Source: Colivivens sp963594655
GTDB lineage: Bacteria > Bacteroidota > Bacteroidia > Bacteroidales > Bacteroidaceae
NCBI GenBank assembly: GCA_963594655.1
Contig: CAVBFD010000025.1
Span: forward strand, 1-33,360
DNA: 33,360 nt
Direction: 5' to 3'
Shown here piece by piece: positions 24,056-32,900 of this stretch (the first letter of the stretch is position 1; each line of letters begins with the position of its first letter). The position numbers and the translations under genes are program-made. The notes beneath the pieces were generated by a model. The model searched no databases, was not told where the DNA came from, and was given only the letters and a program-made list of their open reading frames with translations.

Positions 24056-24093
24056 TAAGGCACATTCATCATTGAATGTGCCTTATTTTTTTT
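24056..24093 (+). terminator. Intrinsic terminator after rpsO
   Basis: A perfect 13-bp stem TAAGGCACATTCA (24056-24068) with TGAATGTGCCTTA (24073-24085), a TCAT loop, then eight T residues (24086-24093). This is a textbook factor-independent terminator, 21 bp after the stop codon. Confidence 0.95.
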
Positions 24094-24157
24094 GTGGTAC
24101 ATTCCTTGATTGATATTAATTAACAAGGCAAACTGGATCATTGTAATAATAAATTAT

Positions 24158-24165
24158 TACCTTTG
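24158..24165 (+). promoter_or_regulatory. -7 box for the epimerase-PAP2-pdxB operon
   Basis: TACCTTTG matches TAnnTTTG and lies 25 bp before the ATG at 24191. A correctly spaced -33 TTTG is not visible. Confidence 0.55.
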
Positions 24166-24190
24166 CCATTCAATTGCTAAATAAAAAGGC

Positions 24191-25141
24191 ATGAAGGTAC
24201 TGATAACAGGTGCGAGCGGTTTCATTGGCAGTTTCCTTTGTGAGAAGTCCATTGACATGGGCTATGACACATGGGCTGCGGTGCGCAAGACATCAAGCAG
24301 ACGCTGGTTGCGGCATGAGGAACTGCATTTCATCACTCTCGACTTAGGGGACAAGACTCTGTTGAAACGGCAACTCAAGGATGCCGGTGTCGTGTTCGAC
24401 GTGGTGATTCATGCGGCAGGCAAGACCAAATGTAAGGACAAGGATGAGTTCTACTTCCATAACTACCGGTGTACACGTAATTTGGCGGAGTCTCTGGCGG
24501 AACTGAATATAATGCCCCGTCAGTTCATTTACATGAGCAGTCTCAGTGCCATATATGATTCCGAGTACGGAAAGAGTAAACTGAAAACGGAGAACTGGTT
24601 GACTGAAGCGTTAGGTAAGGAGAATACAGGTCTTGTGGTGTTCCGTCCCACTGGAGTGTACGGTCCCAGGGAGAAGGACTATTTCCTTATGGTGAAATCC
24701 ATAAAGAGGCACGTGGACTTTGCCGTAGGTTTCCAACCGCAGCGACTCACGTTCGTGTATGTGCGTGACCTCGTGGACGCTGTGTTCAAGGCTGTGGAGG
24801 ATGAAATTAAAGAGGGTGTGTTCTGTATCACAGACGGTGAGGTGTATTCAAGCAGGACATTCAGTGACCTTATCCAGAAAGAATTGGGAGTGAAGCGCGT
24901 GTTGCATATAACTGCCCCTCTGTGGTTTCTGAAGGTAGTGTCTGTCATATCTGAGTACACTGCCCGCATGACAGGTACTGTAAGCACTCTCAACAGGGAC
25001 AAATACAAGATAATGGCACAGCGTGACTGGACATGTGACGTCAGACCTATGAAGGATATATTGGGATTTCAGCCAAGGTGGCAACTGCCGCGCGGAGTAA
25101 AGGAAACAATAGCATGGTACAAAAAGGAAAACTGGATTTGA
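24191..25141 (+). CDS. NAD(P)-dependent epimerase/dehydratase, extended SDR family
   Basis: The 316-residue protein has the Rossmann motif TGASGFIG (6-13) at its start and the catalytic YxxxK as Y126-GKS-K130, with SS at 116-117 supplying the expected serine. FRPTGVYGP (151-159) is the usual substrate-domain signature. Extended SDRs of this type act on nucleotide sugars, sterol- or flavonoid-like alcohols or lipid precursors; the substrate cannot be assigned. The next gene, a PAP2 membrane protein, overlaps its end by 28 bp, so the pair may share a lipid or isoprenoid pathway. It follows the rpsO terminator and its own -7 box. RBS AAAAAGG precedes the ATG. Confidence 0.85.
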   Translation: MKVLITGASGFIGSFLCEKSIDMGYDTWAAVRKTSSRRWLRHEELHFITLDLGDKTLLKRQLKDAGVVFDVVIHAAGKTKCKDKDEFYFHNYRCTRNLAESLAELNIMPRQFIYMSSLSAIYDSEYGKSKLKTENWLTEALGKENTGLVVFRPTGVYGPREKDYFLMVKSIKRHVDFAVGFQPQRLTFVYVRDLVDAVFKAVEDEIKEGVFCITDGEVYSSRTFSDLIQKELGVKRVLHITAPLWFLKVVSVISEYTARMTGTVSTLNRDKYKIMAQRDWTCDVRPMKDILGFQPRWQLPRGVKETIAWYKKENWI

Positions 25142-26055
25142 TAAGTTCCGAACTGGTCACACTCATGTATGTGGCTGTGACCACGGTGATGGTTCTTGTG
25201 TTTTGGAATCAGTTGGACAGTCCACTGTCCATGCTTGGACTGCGGTTCATAGCCCTTTCTATAATAGTTGTAACCCACTTGACATACAAGGTGCTGCCCC
25301 TTCGTATGGCACTGGCGTGGAGGTCCTTCCCTCTGTTCGCCCTGCTTATATGGTGGTATCCTGAGATATATGAGTTCTGCAGCATATTCCCTTACCTCGA
25401 CCATGTGTTCGCCGAGGCCGACCAGTTGTTGTTCGGTTGCCAGCCCTCACTGGAGTTCGACCAGCTGCTTGACTCAGCCCTGTGGAGCGAACTTTTCAAT
25501 ATGGGGTATTATTCCTATTACTACCTTATGTTCGTAGTTCTCCTTTTCTATTTGATATTCAGGGTGGATGAATACGACAAGGCATCGTTCATATTCCTCT
25601 CGTCGTTCTTCCTCTTCTATCTTATATACGACTTCCTGCCTGTTGCCGGTCCACAATACTATTTCTGCGCGCTTGGCAACATCTATGGCGACGGCACTTG
25701 GCAGTCGTCCTTCCCCGATATAGGCGATTACTTCAAGACACATACGGAGATGATAACACCTGAGATAAAGGGTGTGTTCAGTAAACTCGTCATCTCGGCG
25801 CAGGAGATAGGTGAGCGTCCCGAGGCTGCCTTTCCAAGCAGTCATGTGGGTATGAGTACCGTATGTATGTTGCTTGCGTGGAGAACGGACAACAAATGGT
25901 TGTTTTGGGTACTCGTGCCTTTCTACGTCCTCCTGTGTATGGGCACCGTATATATAAAGGCGCATTATCTGGTGGACTCCATAGCTGGACTGGTGTTCGC
26001 CGTATTGTTTTTCTATGTAACAAGCAATGTATATGAAAGCTGTAGTAGACGATAA
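25114..26055 (+). CDS. PAP2-family integral membrane phosphatase/phosphotransferase
   Basis: I start at ATG 25114, which gives MVQKGKLDLISSELVTLMYV; the longer frame from GTG 25078 adds only residues lying inside the epimerase gene. The 313-residue protein has about six membrane helices and two of the PAP2 active-site blocks: FPSSHVGMS (H244) and KAHYLVDSIAG (H284, D288). FLPVAGPQ (174-181) is near the expected third block. The layout is closer to the PAP2_3/Aur1 (inositol phosphorylceramide synthase-like) group than to soluble acid phosphatases. Bacteroidota make sphingolipids, so a lipid head-group enzyme is plausible, but undecaprenyl-pyrophosphate or phosphatidic acid phosphatase is equally possible. 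Its 3' end overlaps pdxB. Confidence 0.82.
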   Translation: MVQKGKLDLISSELVTLMYVAVTTVMVLVFWNQLDSPLSMLGLRFIALSIIVVTHLTYKVLPLRMALAWRSFPLFALLIWWYPEIYEFCSIFPYLDHVFAEADQLLFGCQPSLEFDQLLDSALWSELFNMGYYSYYYLMFVVLLFYLIFRVDEYDKASFIFLSSFFLFYLIYDFLPVAGPQYYFCALGNIYGDGTWQSSFPDIGDYFKTHTEMITPEIKGVFSKLVISAQEIGERPEAAFPSSHVGMSTVCMLLAWRTDNKWLFWVLVPFYVLLCMGTVYIKAHYLVDSIAGLVFAVLFFYVTSNVYESCSRR

Positions 26056-27010
26056 AATCCCGTATATAAGGGGACAGATAGAAAGACTGGTGGACGAGAC
26101 GGTTTATCTGCCGGGAAGCAAGATAGGCAACGCGGACTTGAAGGATGCTGACATCCTCGTCACACGTACCCGTACAAGGTGTGACAAGGTTTTACTCGAT
26201 GGAACAATAGTGAAACTGATAGTCACCGCCACCATAGGTTTCGACCATATAGACACGGCTTATTGCAAGGAGACTGGCATACGCTGGACCAACTGTCCCG
26301 GATGCAACGCCAACTCGGTATGCGTGTATGTCCACAACGCCTTGTCGCTTACTGACAGACTCAAACCCTCGCTTACAGTAGGTGTGGTGGGAGTGGGACA
26401 TGTAGGCACACTCGTGGCGCGTGACTTGGAGAGATGTGGAATGAGGGTGCTGCTTTGTGACCCTCCACGCTTCGACAAGGGAGACCTCGTAGAAGGACAT
26501 GAGTTTGTAAGTCTCGAAAAGATAATGGAGGAGGCTGACATAATAACCTTCCATACCCCACTTACCAAGGAAGGGAAATATGCCACTTACCATATGGCGG
26601 ACGCTGCTTTCTTCGCCGGTCTGAAGAAGAAACCGTTGATTATAAACGCGTCCCGTGGCGGTGTGGTTGACAATAAGGCCTTGCTTGACGCTATCGAAAG
26701 CCGTCAGGTGGCTGATGCGGTGATTGACACCTGGGAGAATGAGCCTGAGATAAACACAAGGCTGCTCGACACCATATCTGTAGGGACACCCCACATAGCG
26801 GGTTACTCTGCGGACGGAAAGGCTAACGCCACAAGGATGTCGCTGAAGGCGGTGGCTGACTATCTCGGTGTGCCTTTCGAGGCGGACATACATATACCGG
26901 ATGGAGAGAAACTGTCTACCTGTACATTACAGAGTGACTGTGCGGCTCTGAAGGAATCACCCCACAGGTTTGAAGAATTAAGAAGTAATTATCCTATAAG
27001 AAGAGAATGA
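26033..27010 (+). CDS. pdxB: 4-phosphoerythronate dehydrogenase
   Basis: PdxB oxidises 4-phosphoerythronate in the DXP-independent route to pyridoxal phosphate. I start at ATG 26033 (MKAVVDDKIPYI), the family N terminus; an ATG six bases upstream is also in frame. The 325-residue chain shows the D-hydroxyacid dehydrogenase plan: the NAD motif GVGHVG (120-125), R208 in NASRGGVVD, E237 in DTWENEPEI and H254 in GTPHIAGYS. The C-terminal dimerisation region is shorter than in E. coli PdxB (about 380 residues) but still ends in FEELRSNYPIRRE, like the family. It overlaps the PAP2 gene by 23 bp and the DUF3943 gene by 4 bp. Confidence 0.93.
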   Translation: MKAVVDDKIPYIRGQIERLVDETVYLPGSKIGNADLKDADILVTRTRTRCDKVLLDGTIVKLIVTATIGFDHIDTAYCKETGIRWTNCPGCNANSVCVYVHNALSLTDRLKPSLTVGVVGVGHVGTLVARDLERCGMRVLLCDPPRFDKGDLVEGHEFVSLEKIMEEADIITFHTPLTKEGKYATYHMADAAFFAGLKKKPLIINASRGGVVDNKALLDAIESRQVADAVIDTWENEPEINTRLLDTISVGTPHIAGYSADGKANATRMSLKAVADYLGVPFEADIHIPDGEKLSTCTLQSDCAALKESPHRFEELRSNYPIRRE

Positions 27011-28542
27011 GAATGAAGTATATATTGGTGCTTGTGATGGCGTTGGTGTCAATGAACGCTGTCTCACAGGTTTATATGGGAGCTGGCGATGCGGACGACG
27101 TGACACTGTATGACGACAGTGTATGGAACGACAGGGTAACAGGCCGGCGTATGCACCTTCAGATACTGGGTGGAGTGGACACACTGGTGTATGTGAAGCC
27201 CAACGCGTTGAAGGCACTGGCAAAGGACTTGGCCGTCAATGCGGTGATACTTGGATGGGACCATTTCGTGCAGAACCGTGACTGGGCTAACGTGACCATA
27301 CGTGACCTACGTAACCATTTCTCCCACCGCCCCGTATTCGACAACGACAGTTTCTCAGGCAACCAGTTCTCCCATCCCTACCACGGAGCCATGTTCTACA
27401 ATGCGGCGCGCAACGAGGGACTGAGCTATGGAGTGTCTCTACTCTATCCTGTGCTAGGAAGCGCGTCGTGGGAGTGGCTGTGCGAGAAGAACGCTCCGGC
27501 TGCGAACGACCTCCTGTCCACTGGAGTGGGAGGGGCTGCCATAGGTGAGGTGGCTCACCGCACATCCGACATATTCTTCGACGACTCGCGCTGTGGGGCC
27601 AACCGTGTCATAAGAGAACTGATTGGGTCGTTGTTGAACCCTGTAAGGGGTGTACACCGTATAATATCAGGGGAAACATGGAGGGTCAGTCCTTCGAGAG
27701 GCAAGCGTGTGCAGCCCCAGCCCTATTCGTTTGAGATTGGGTTGGGTTTCCGTGGCATGAAGGAACTCAAGGGAGGAAAGCAACATATGGAAGTGCCGTA
27801 TGTGGAGTTCAACTTCAACTACGGTGTTCGTTTCACTCCTACTGGCAGGAGCAAGCCGTTCGACCTGTTCAGTATTTCCCTGCTCACCAACATGGCTAAT
27901 AACAATCCTACAGTCGGTAATTTTGAGATTATGGGCAGACTTGCCTCGGCACAGATACAGCACACGCACAACTGGGGACTTGACATTGGTTTCTACCAGT
28001 CGCTGAAGTATGTGGACCACTACTCCAAGCACGATCAGAGACCACAAAACTTCTCCATCATATCCGAGGCTGTGAGCTTCGGCGGCGGACTGTATGCGGA
28101 ACACTCCACAGACAAGATAAACCTTTTCAACGACTTTATCATCAGTGCCGTGCCGCTCGGAGGCACTACCGCGGACTACTATCCCATGCGCAGGTATGAC
28201 TTCGCGAGTGGGGTGAGCATACGCAATCACACGCAGTTCCATATCAACGAGAAGGCGTCGATAGGCAACAAGTTCTATTTCGCCCGTCTTTACAGTATCA
28301 AGGGCAAGAGTCCGGAGGAGTTGGAACGTATGATGGAGGAGAAGGTGGAGATTGACAGTTGGGGCGACCAGGGCAACCATTCTGTGATAACGAACAACGT
28401 GTTCATGCAGTACAACATACTCGAGAACATGCGCCTTAACGTGGATTATCAGGTTTATTACCGCAGTTCCAACTACAAGTACTACCCGAATGTCCATGCC
28501 AAGAGCCGTGAATTGAAACTGGGTATAATTTACTCTATCTGA
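27007..28542 (+). CDS. Secreted DUF3943-family protein
   Basis: The 511-residue product has a signal peptide (MRMKYILVLVMALVSMNAVSQ) and should be periplasmic or in the outer membrane. The DUF3943 block is clear: DNDSFSGNQFSHPYHGAMFY (112-131), followed by SLLYPVLGSASWEW and EVAHRTSD (181-188). The second half (about 235-511) is rich in alternating aromatic strands and ends in LKLGIIYSI, which would suit an outer-membrane beta barrel. No biochemical role is known to me for this family. The start codon overlaps the pdxB stop as ATGA, so it is translated together with the upstream genes, and the link with the PAP2 gene suggests an envelope function. Confidence 0.85.
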   Translation: MRMKYILVLVMALVSMNAVSQVYMGAGDADDVTLYDDSVWNDRVTGRRMHLQILGGVDTLVYVKPNALKALAKDLAVNAVILGWDHFVQNRDWANVTIRDLRNHFSHRPVFDNDSFSGNQFSHPYHGAMFYNAARNEGLSYGVSLLYPVLGSASWEWLCEKNAPAANDLLSTGVGGAAIGEVAHRTSDIFFDDSRCGANRVIRELIGSLLNPVRGVHRIISGETWRVSPSRGKRVQPQPYSFEIGLGFRGMKELKGGKQHMEVPYVEFNFNYGVRFTPTGRSKPFDLFSISLLTNMANNNPTVGNFEIMGRLASAQIQHTHNWGLDIGFYQSLKYVDHYSKHDQRPQNFSIISEAVSFGGGLYAEHSTDKINLFNDFIISAVPLGGTTADYYPMRRYDFASGVSIRNHTQFHINEKASIGNKFYFARLYSIKGKSPEELERMMEEKVEIDSWGDQGNHSVITNNVFMQYNILENMRLNVDYQVYYRSSNYKYYPNVHAKSRELKLGIIYSI

Positions 28543-28563
28543 GAACAGCACAGAGTTTAGGGT

Positions 28564-29745
28564 ATGAATCCGTTTGTAAGGCAGCATCTGCATGATGACG
28601 TGAATGAACTGGCTCTCCAGTACGCCAAGTATCCCGGGGTGGACATGCGCGGTGTCATCGTTCAGATTCGGGGTTGGCAGATAGCGGAGAGGAAACTGCC
28701 GCTGTGGAGTCAGACCGACGGAATCCTCTTCCCCGAACATATATCCCTGGAGCAGTGTTCGTCGCAGACCACGGCTGAATATAAGGCGGAGGTGATAGGT
28801 TCATTGGTGGGAAACAAGGACACTATGACTGACCTTACCGGGGGATATGGGGTTGACGCTGCAATGATAGGCAGACAGTTCGACCGCCTTACTTTCGTGG
28901 AACCCAACAGTGAATTGTGCATGTTGGCACAGAATAACCTTCCGCTGCTGGGCATAAGAAATCTGTCCGTAGTGAACAGTACCTGTGAGGCTGTATTGGA
29001 CAGCCTTGAAAAGCAAGACCTTATTTATATAGACCCGTCCCGACGTGACAGGAACGGAAGGAAGACCTTCGCTGTTGAGGACTGCACACCCGACATCCGC
29101 CTGTTGCAGGACCAGTTGCTGAGTAAGGGCAGGTGGGTGATGGTGAAACTCTCGCCTATGCTCGACCTCTCGTCTGTCGTCTCCAGTCTGAGGTCTGTAC
29201 ATGAAATACATGTTGTCAGTGTGGCTGGCGAGTGCAAGGAGATACTTGTCCTGATGTCGTCTGAAGCTACGGTTTCATCGCCACGAATCGTATGTGTCAA
29301 CCTTGTAGGCAAGGACAAGAGACAGTGTTTCTCGTTTAATTCGGAGGACGAGAAAACGGCAGTATGCCGTTACACGTCACGGATTGACAGTTATTTATAC
29401 GAACCCAACGCCTCTATTATGAAGGCTATGTGCTTCAAGTCGGTCGCGTCCGTGTTCGATGTCCACAAGATCCATCCCAACAGCCACCTCTACACGTCCG
29501 ACAGTATGGTTGACGGTTTTCCCGGACGTTCGTTCGAGGTGGTTAGGACGATGCCGATGGACAAGCGGACATTCAAGGAACTGCGTACCTACGGTCAGGC
29601 AAACCTGTCGATAAGGAACTTTCCGTCAACAGTGGCTGAGTTGCGTGCGAAAACAAGACTCAAGGACGGAGGCGACCTGTATGTCTTTGTCACCACCCTT
29701 ACGGACAACAGTAAGGTTTGCATTGTTTGCCGTAAGATAAGGTAA
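28564..29745 (+). CDS. THUMP-like class I SAM-dependent methyltransferase
   Basis: The 393-residue cytoplasmic protein has an all-helical N-terminal part (about 1-80) and a Rossmann methyltransferase core: motif I TDLTGGYGVD (89-98), the acidic loop FVEPN (111-115) and a catalytic-type motif IYIDPSRRD (154-162). The C-terminal stretch (about 320-393), with KTRLKDGGDLYVF, fits the THUMP_like domain (PF18096) found in Bacteroidota methyltransferases. RNA, possibly rRNA or tRNA, is the likely substrate by analogy with DPxR-type enzymes; the exact site is not known. It begins 21 bp after the DUF3943 gene and probably closes the operon that starts with the epimerase. Confidence 0.87.
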   Translation: MNPFVRQHLHDDVNELALQYAKYPGVDMRGVIVQIRGWQIAERKLPLWSQTDGILFPEHISLEQCSSQTTAEYKAEVIGSLVGNKDTMTDLTGGYGVDAAMIGRQFDRLTFVEPNSELCMLAQNNLPLLGIRNLSVVNSTCEAVLDSLEKQDLIYIDPSRRDRNGRKTFAVEDCTPDIRLLQDQLLSKGRWVMVKLSPMLDLSSVVSSLRSVHEIHVVSVAGECKEILVLMSSEATVSSPRIVCVNLVGKDKRQCFSFNSEDEKTAVCRYTSRIDSYLYEPNASIMKAMCFKSVASVFDVHKIHPNSHLYTSDSMVDGFPGRSFEVVRTMPMDKRTFKELRTYGQANLSIRNFPSTVAELRAKTRLKDGGDLYVFVTTLTDNSKVCIVCRKIR

Positions 29746-29850
29746 TGGACCTCCAACCTTTGTCATATCCACGAAAATGGGTGTCTTACGTTACATTCGC
29801 ATACATTTTTGAACAAAATCGTGGATTTGCTAAAAATAAATCGTGTTTTT

Positions 29851-29882
29851 CTTGTTTGTTTGAAATGCTTTAGATAACTTTG
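29851..29882 (+). promoter_or_regulatory. Promoter for the large repeat protein gene
   Basis: TAACTTTG (29875-29882) matches TAnnTTTG. CTTG (29851-29854) lies 20 bp upstream, and TTTG (29855-29858) lies 16 bp upstream. The leader would be about 100 nt long and contains a short CCTCC/GGAGG stem (29898-29902 with 29911-29915). Confidence 0.6.
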
Positions 29883-29987
29883 CTATCGAATCGCTTGCCT
29901 CCACTTGTGGGGAGGAAGACGTGTGGGGATGGAAGCAAATTGGACAAATCTTATATATCAACTAATAATTAACTAATAAACTAAATT

Positions 29988-32900
29988 ATGCTTATGAAAA
30001 AGAAACTTAATGCCTTATGGGTGACGGCAGCTCTCCTTGCTGTATCCGGCAACTCGTTCGCAGTAGACGAGATTACAAGTGGAGATTCCTACTACATCCA
30101 GAACAAGGAGAGTGGACTCTTCCTCTGTGGTGCGAACGCATGGGGTACAAGGGCGAGTGTCGCCGCTGAAGGAGATGTCTTCATCCTGAATGGTTCAGAT
30201 GGGGCGTATTCCATCTATGACGCTACACTGACAACTTCAAATAAATGTCTTGGTGACAACTTGTTCGTTGACAACAACAATGGTACTGTAAAATTCACTT
30301 TCGCTGCTGTAGACGGTGAGTCTGGAGTCTTTTCTATTGCTTATGACAGTAAGTATTTGGCAAAGACATCCACAGCCGCTACTGTTACCGGTTATGAGAT
30401 AGAGTTGGTGTCATCTGTCACGGAAGCTGCCAAGTGGTACATCCTGACAAAAGATGAAGCAATTAAAAAGTTGGCTTCCGCTACTGAAGCCAGTCCTATT
30501 TCCGCAACCTTCCTTCTCTCAAATCCAAACTTTAGCAGCAATCACAGTGTTGCAGCTTGGACAATGGAGGCAAGCAACAAGAATCTTGGAGGCGGAAATG
30601 CAGACAACTTCTGCGCAGAGTCATTCCACTCAACATTCACGTTGACCCAAACTCTGACAGGTATGCCTAACGGTGTGTACACATTGTCCGCACAGGGCTT
30701 CTACCGTCAGGACGGTTCTGACAATGATAACCTGCCGGTGTTCTATTTGAATGACGCTACGGTGACCTTCCCATTGAAGACTGGCACTGAGAATAGTATG
30801 AGTGATGCTTCAACGTCATTCAACGGTGGAACAAAATATCTGTCAACTACCGATAAAGTCATTGTGACCGACGGAACAATCACTGTGGGAGCGAAGAACG
30901 GAGCGAACACAAACCTGTGGTGTATCTGGGACAACTTCCAGTTGACTTACTACGGAGCCGTTACTGATTTCTCCGCTTATGTCAAATTATTGAAAGAACA
31001 GGTTGATGCTGGTACGGCAATCAAGGACAAGAAGATGAATGCGACTGTCAAGACCAAATTGGAGAATGCCATCACTGATTACCAATCCAAAACAGAATCA
31101 TCTGCATATAGCACAGAAGCAGAATGGAGTATAGCGATTGCCGCAATGAAAACTGCGGTAAGTGATGCCAATGCTTCAGTAGCAGTATATGAGTCAGTAT
31201 TGGCTTATTTCACTACTGCGGCAACGTTGGATGACGCAGGAGTGAAGAACTTCAATGCGAATACAACGGTAGCGGAAATAAAGTCTGCTTACGATGCGGC
31301 TACTCTGGAGTCAATTACAACAGAACAGGAGACAGCCATTACTGAGGCGTTGCGTACAGCAGCCAAGGCTCAGACTACCGCAGGTGCTGACATGACTCTC
31401 GCCATTGTCAATCCTACTGTCGATGGTGCAACTGGTTGGACTATATCAAAACCAAACGGAGGTAACGGTCCTTTGAAGGATAATATTTCGTTTGAATACT
31501 GGAAAGATATAGCCGCAAACGGATCCTTCGACTACTATCAGGAAATCACAAATTTGCCGGCAGGTAAATACACTGTATCCGCTGAGATGTATAACTCAAC
31601 AAATGGCGAAGGCACGACCTTCTCCGCAACATCAGGCGTATATGCTTCAAGCGGAAGCTCAGATGTGTATAAACTGGTAGACGTGGATGGTACGAGTCTC
31701 ATTAAATACACTACCGACAATATACTCGTAACTAATGGTACTCTCCGCATAGGTGTCAAGAACCAGACTACGATGACAGCGCGCTGGTTTGTGGCAGACA
31801 ACTTTACCCTCACCTTCGTTGAGGCAGTGGAGCTGGACGACTATTATACTCAGATAACAGGTCTCTTAACTACCGCGGAAGCTATCACCGGTGATATGAG
31901 CGAGGCGGCTTCCAAAGCTCTCACAGACGCAATGACAGCCGGAAAGGCTGCTACAGGTACAACCAAAGAGACTGACATCTCTAAGTTGAACACAATCATC
32001 GACAATCTGAATACATCTATTGCCGCTGCCAATGTGTCTGTAGCAGAGTTCAAGCGTGGAGCTGCGGTCAACGAACTCATCACAGCAACCTCCGGTTCAG
32101 TGGATGTAAGCAGTGCTGTTGTGAACAGTGACCAGTTCACTGGTTGGTCTCAGTCCGGAACAGGAAAATTCGAAAAGAATACTTGGTCTAGCGAAGGAAA
32201 AACAGACGGTTCCAATATGCTTACTCCGTTTGCCCAGAACTGGATTGGAAGTGGTAACATCCTTGCTGACAATGTGATGACCTTCAACACTATCGGTGGT
32301 CTGAAAGCGGGTCAGTACAAGGTGTCTCTCCTTACCCGTGTTATGAATGAGAAAGCGGCTGTCGCATACTCTGGAGCTACATTCCATGTGAACGGCGCTA
32401 CAGTAAGTCTTACTGAGGACGCTACAGCTCTTACCGGTAAGAACGGTGTATACAAGACTGTTGAGACAGTGGTGACAGTAGCAGACAAGGGTTCTCTCGC
32501 AATCAGTGTAGAGGTTAAGAACGCCAACTTCAACTGGGTTGCGTTCAAGAACCTCAAGATTGTTTACCTCAACGACAATGTGACATTGACTGACGGTGTT
32601 GACGCTCCTCTCGCAGCTGACTTGACAACCAACTACGTTGGTGCAAAGGATATTAAGGTTTCCTTCACACGTAACTTCACAGAAGCTGTTTCATCTACAG
32701 TATGTCTGCCGTTCGAGGCAACTCCAGACGCAAGCGCAGGTAAGTTCTATGCGTTCACTGGTGTTACAGAGAATGAAGGTGTGTACACAGTCAACATGAC
32801 TCAGGCTGCTGCCACACTTGCCGCCAACACTCCGTACCTCTTCGTTCCTGCCACTACAGGCGACGTGACATTCACAGGTACTGTTGCCGAGGCTGCCAGT

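Noticed and set aside
27667..28740. 357-codon open frame antisense to the DUF3943 and methyltransferase genes
   Set aside because: It spans the end of one real gene and the start of another, and its translation shows no domain or signal; it is a shadow frame.
29898..29915. Short CCTCC/GGAGG stem in the leader of the repeat protein as a riboswitch
   Set aside because: Only five pairs with an eight-base loop; too little structure to match any known riboswitch.
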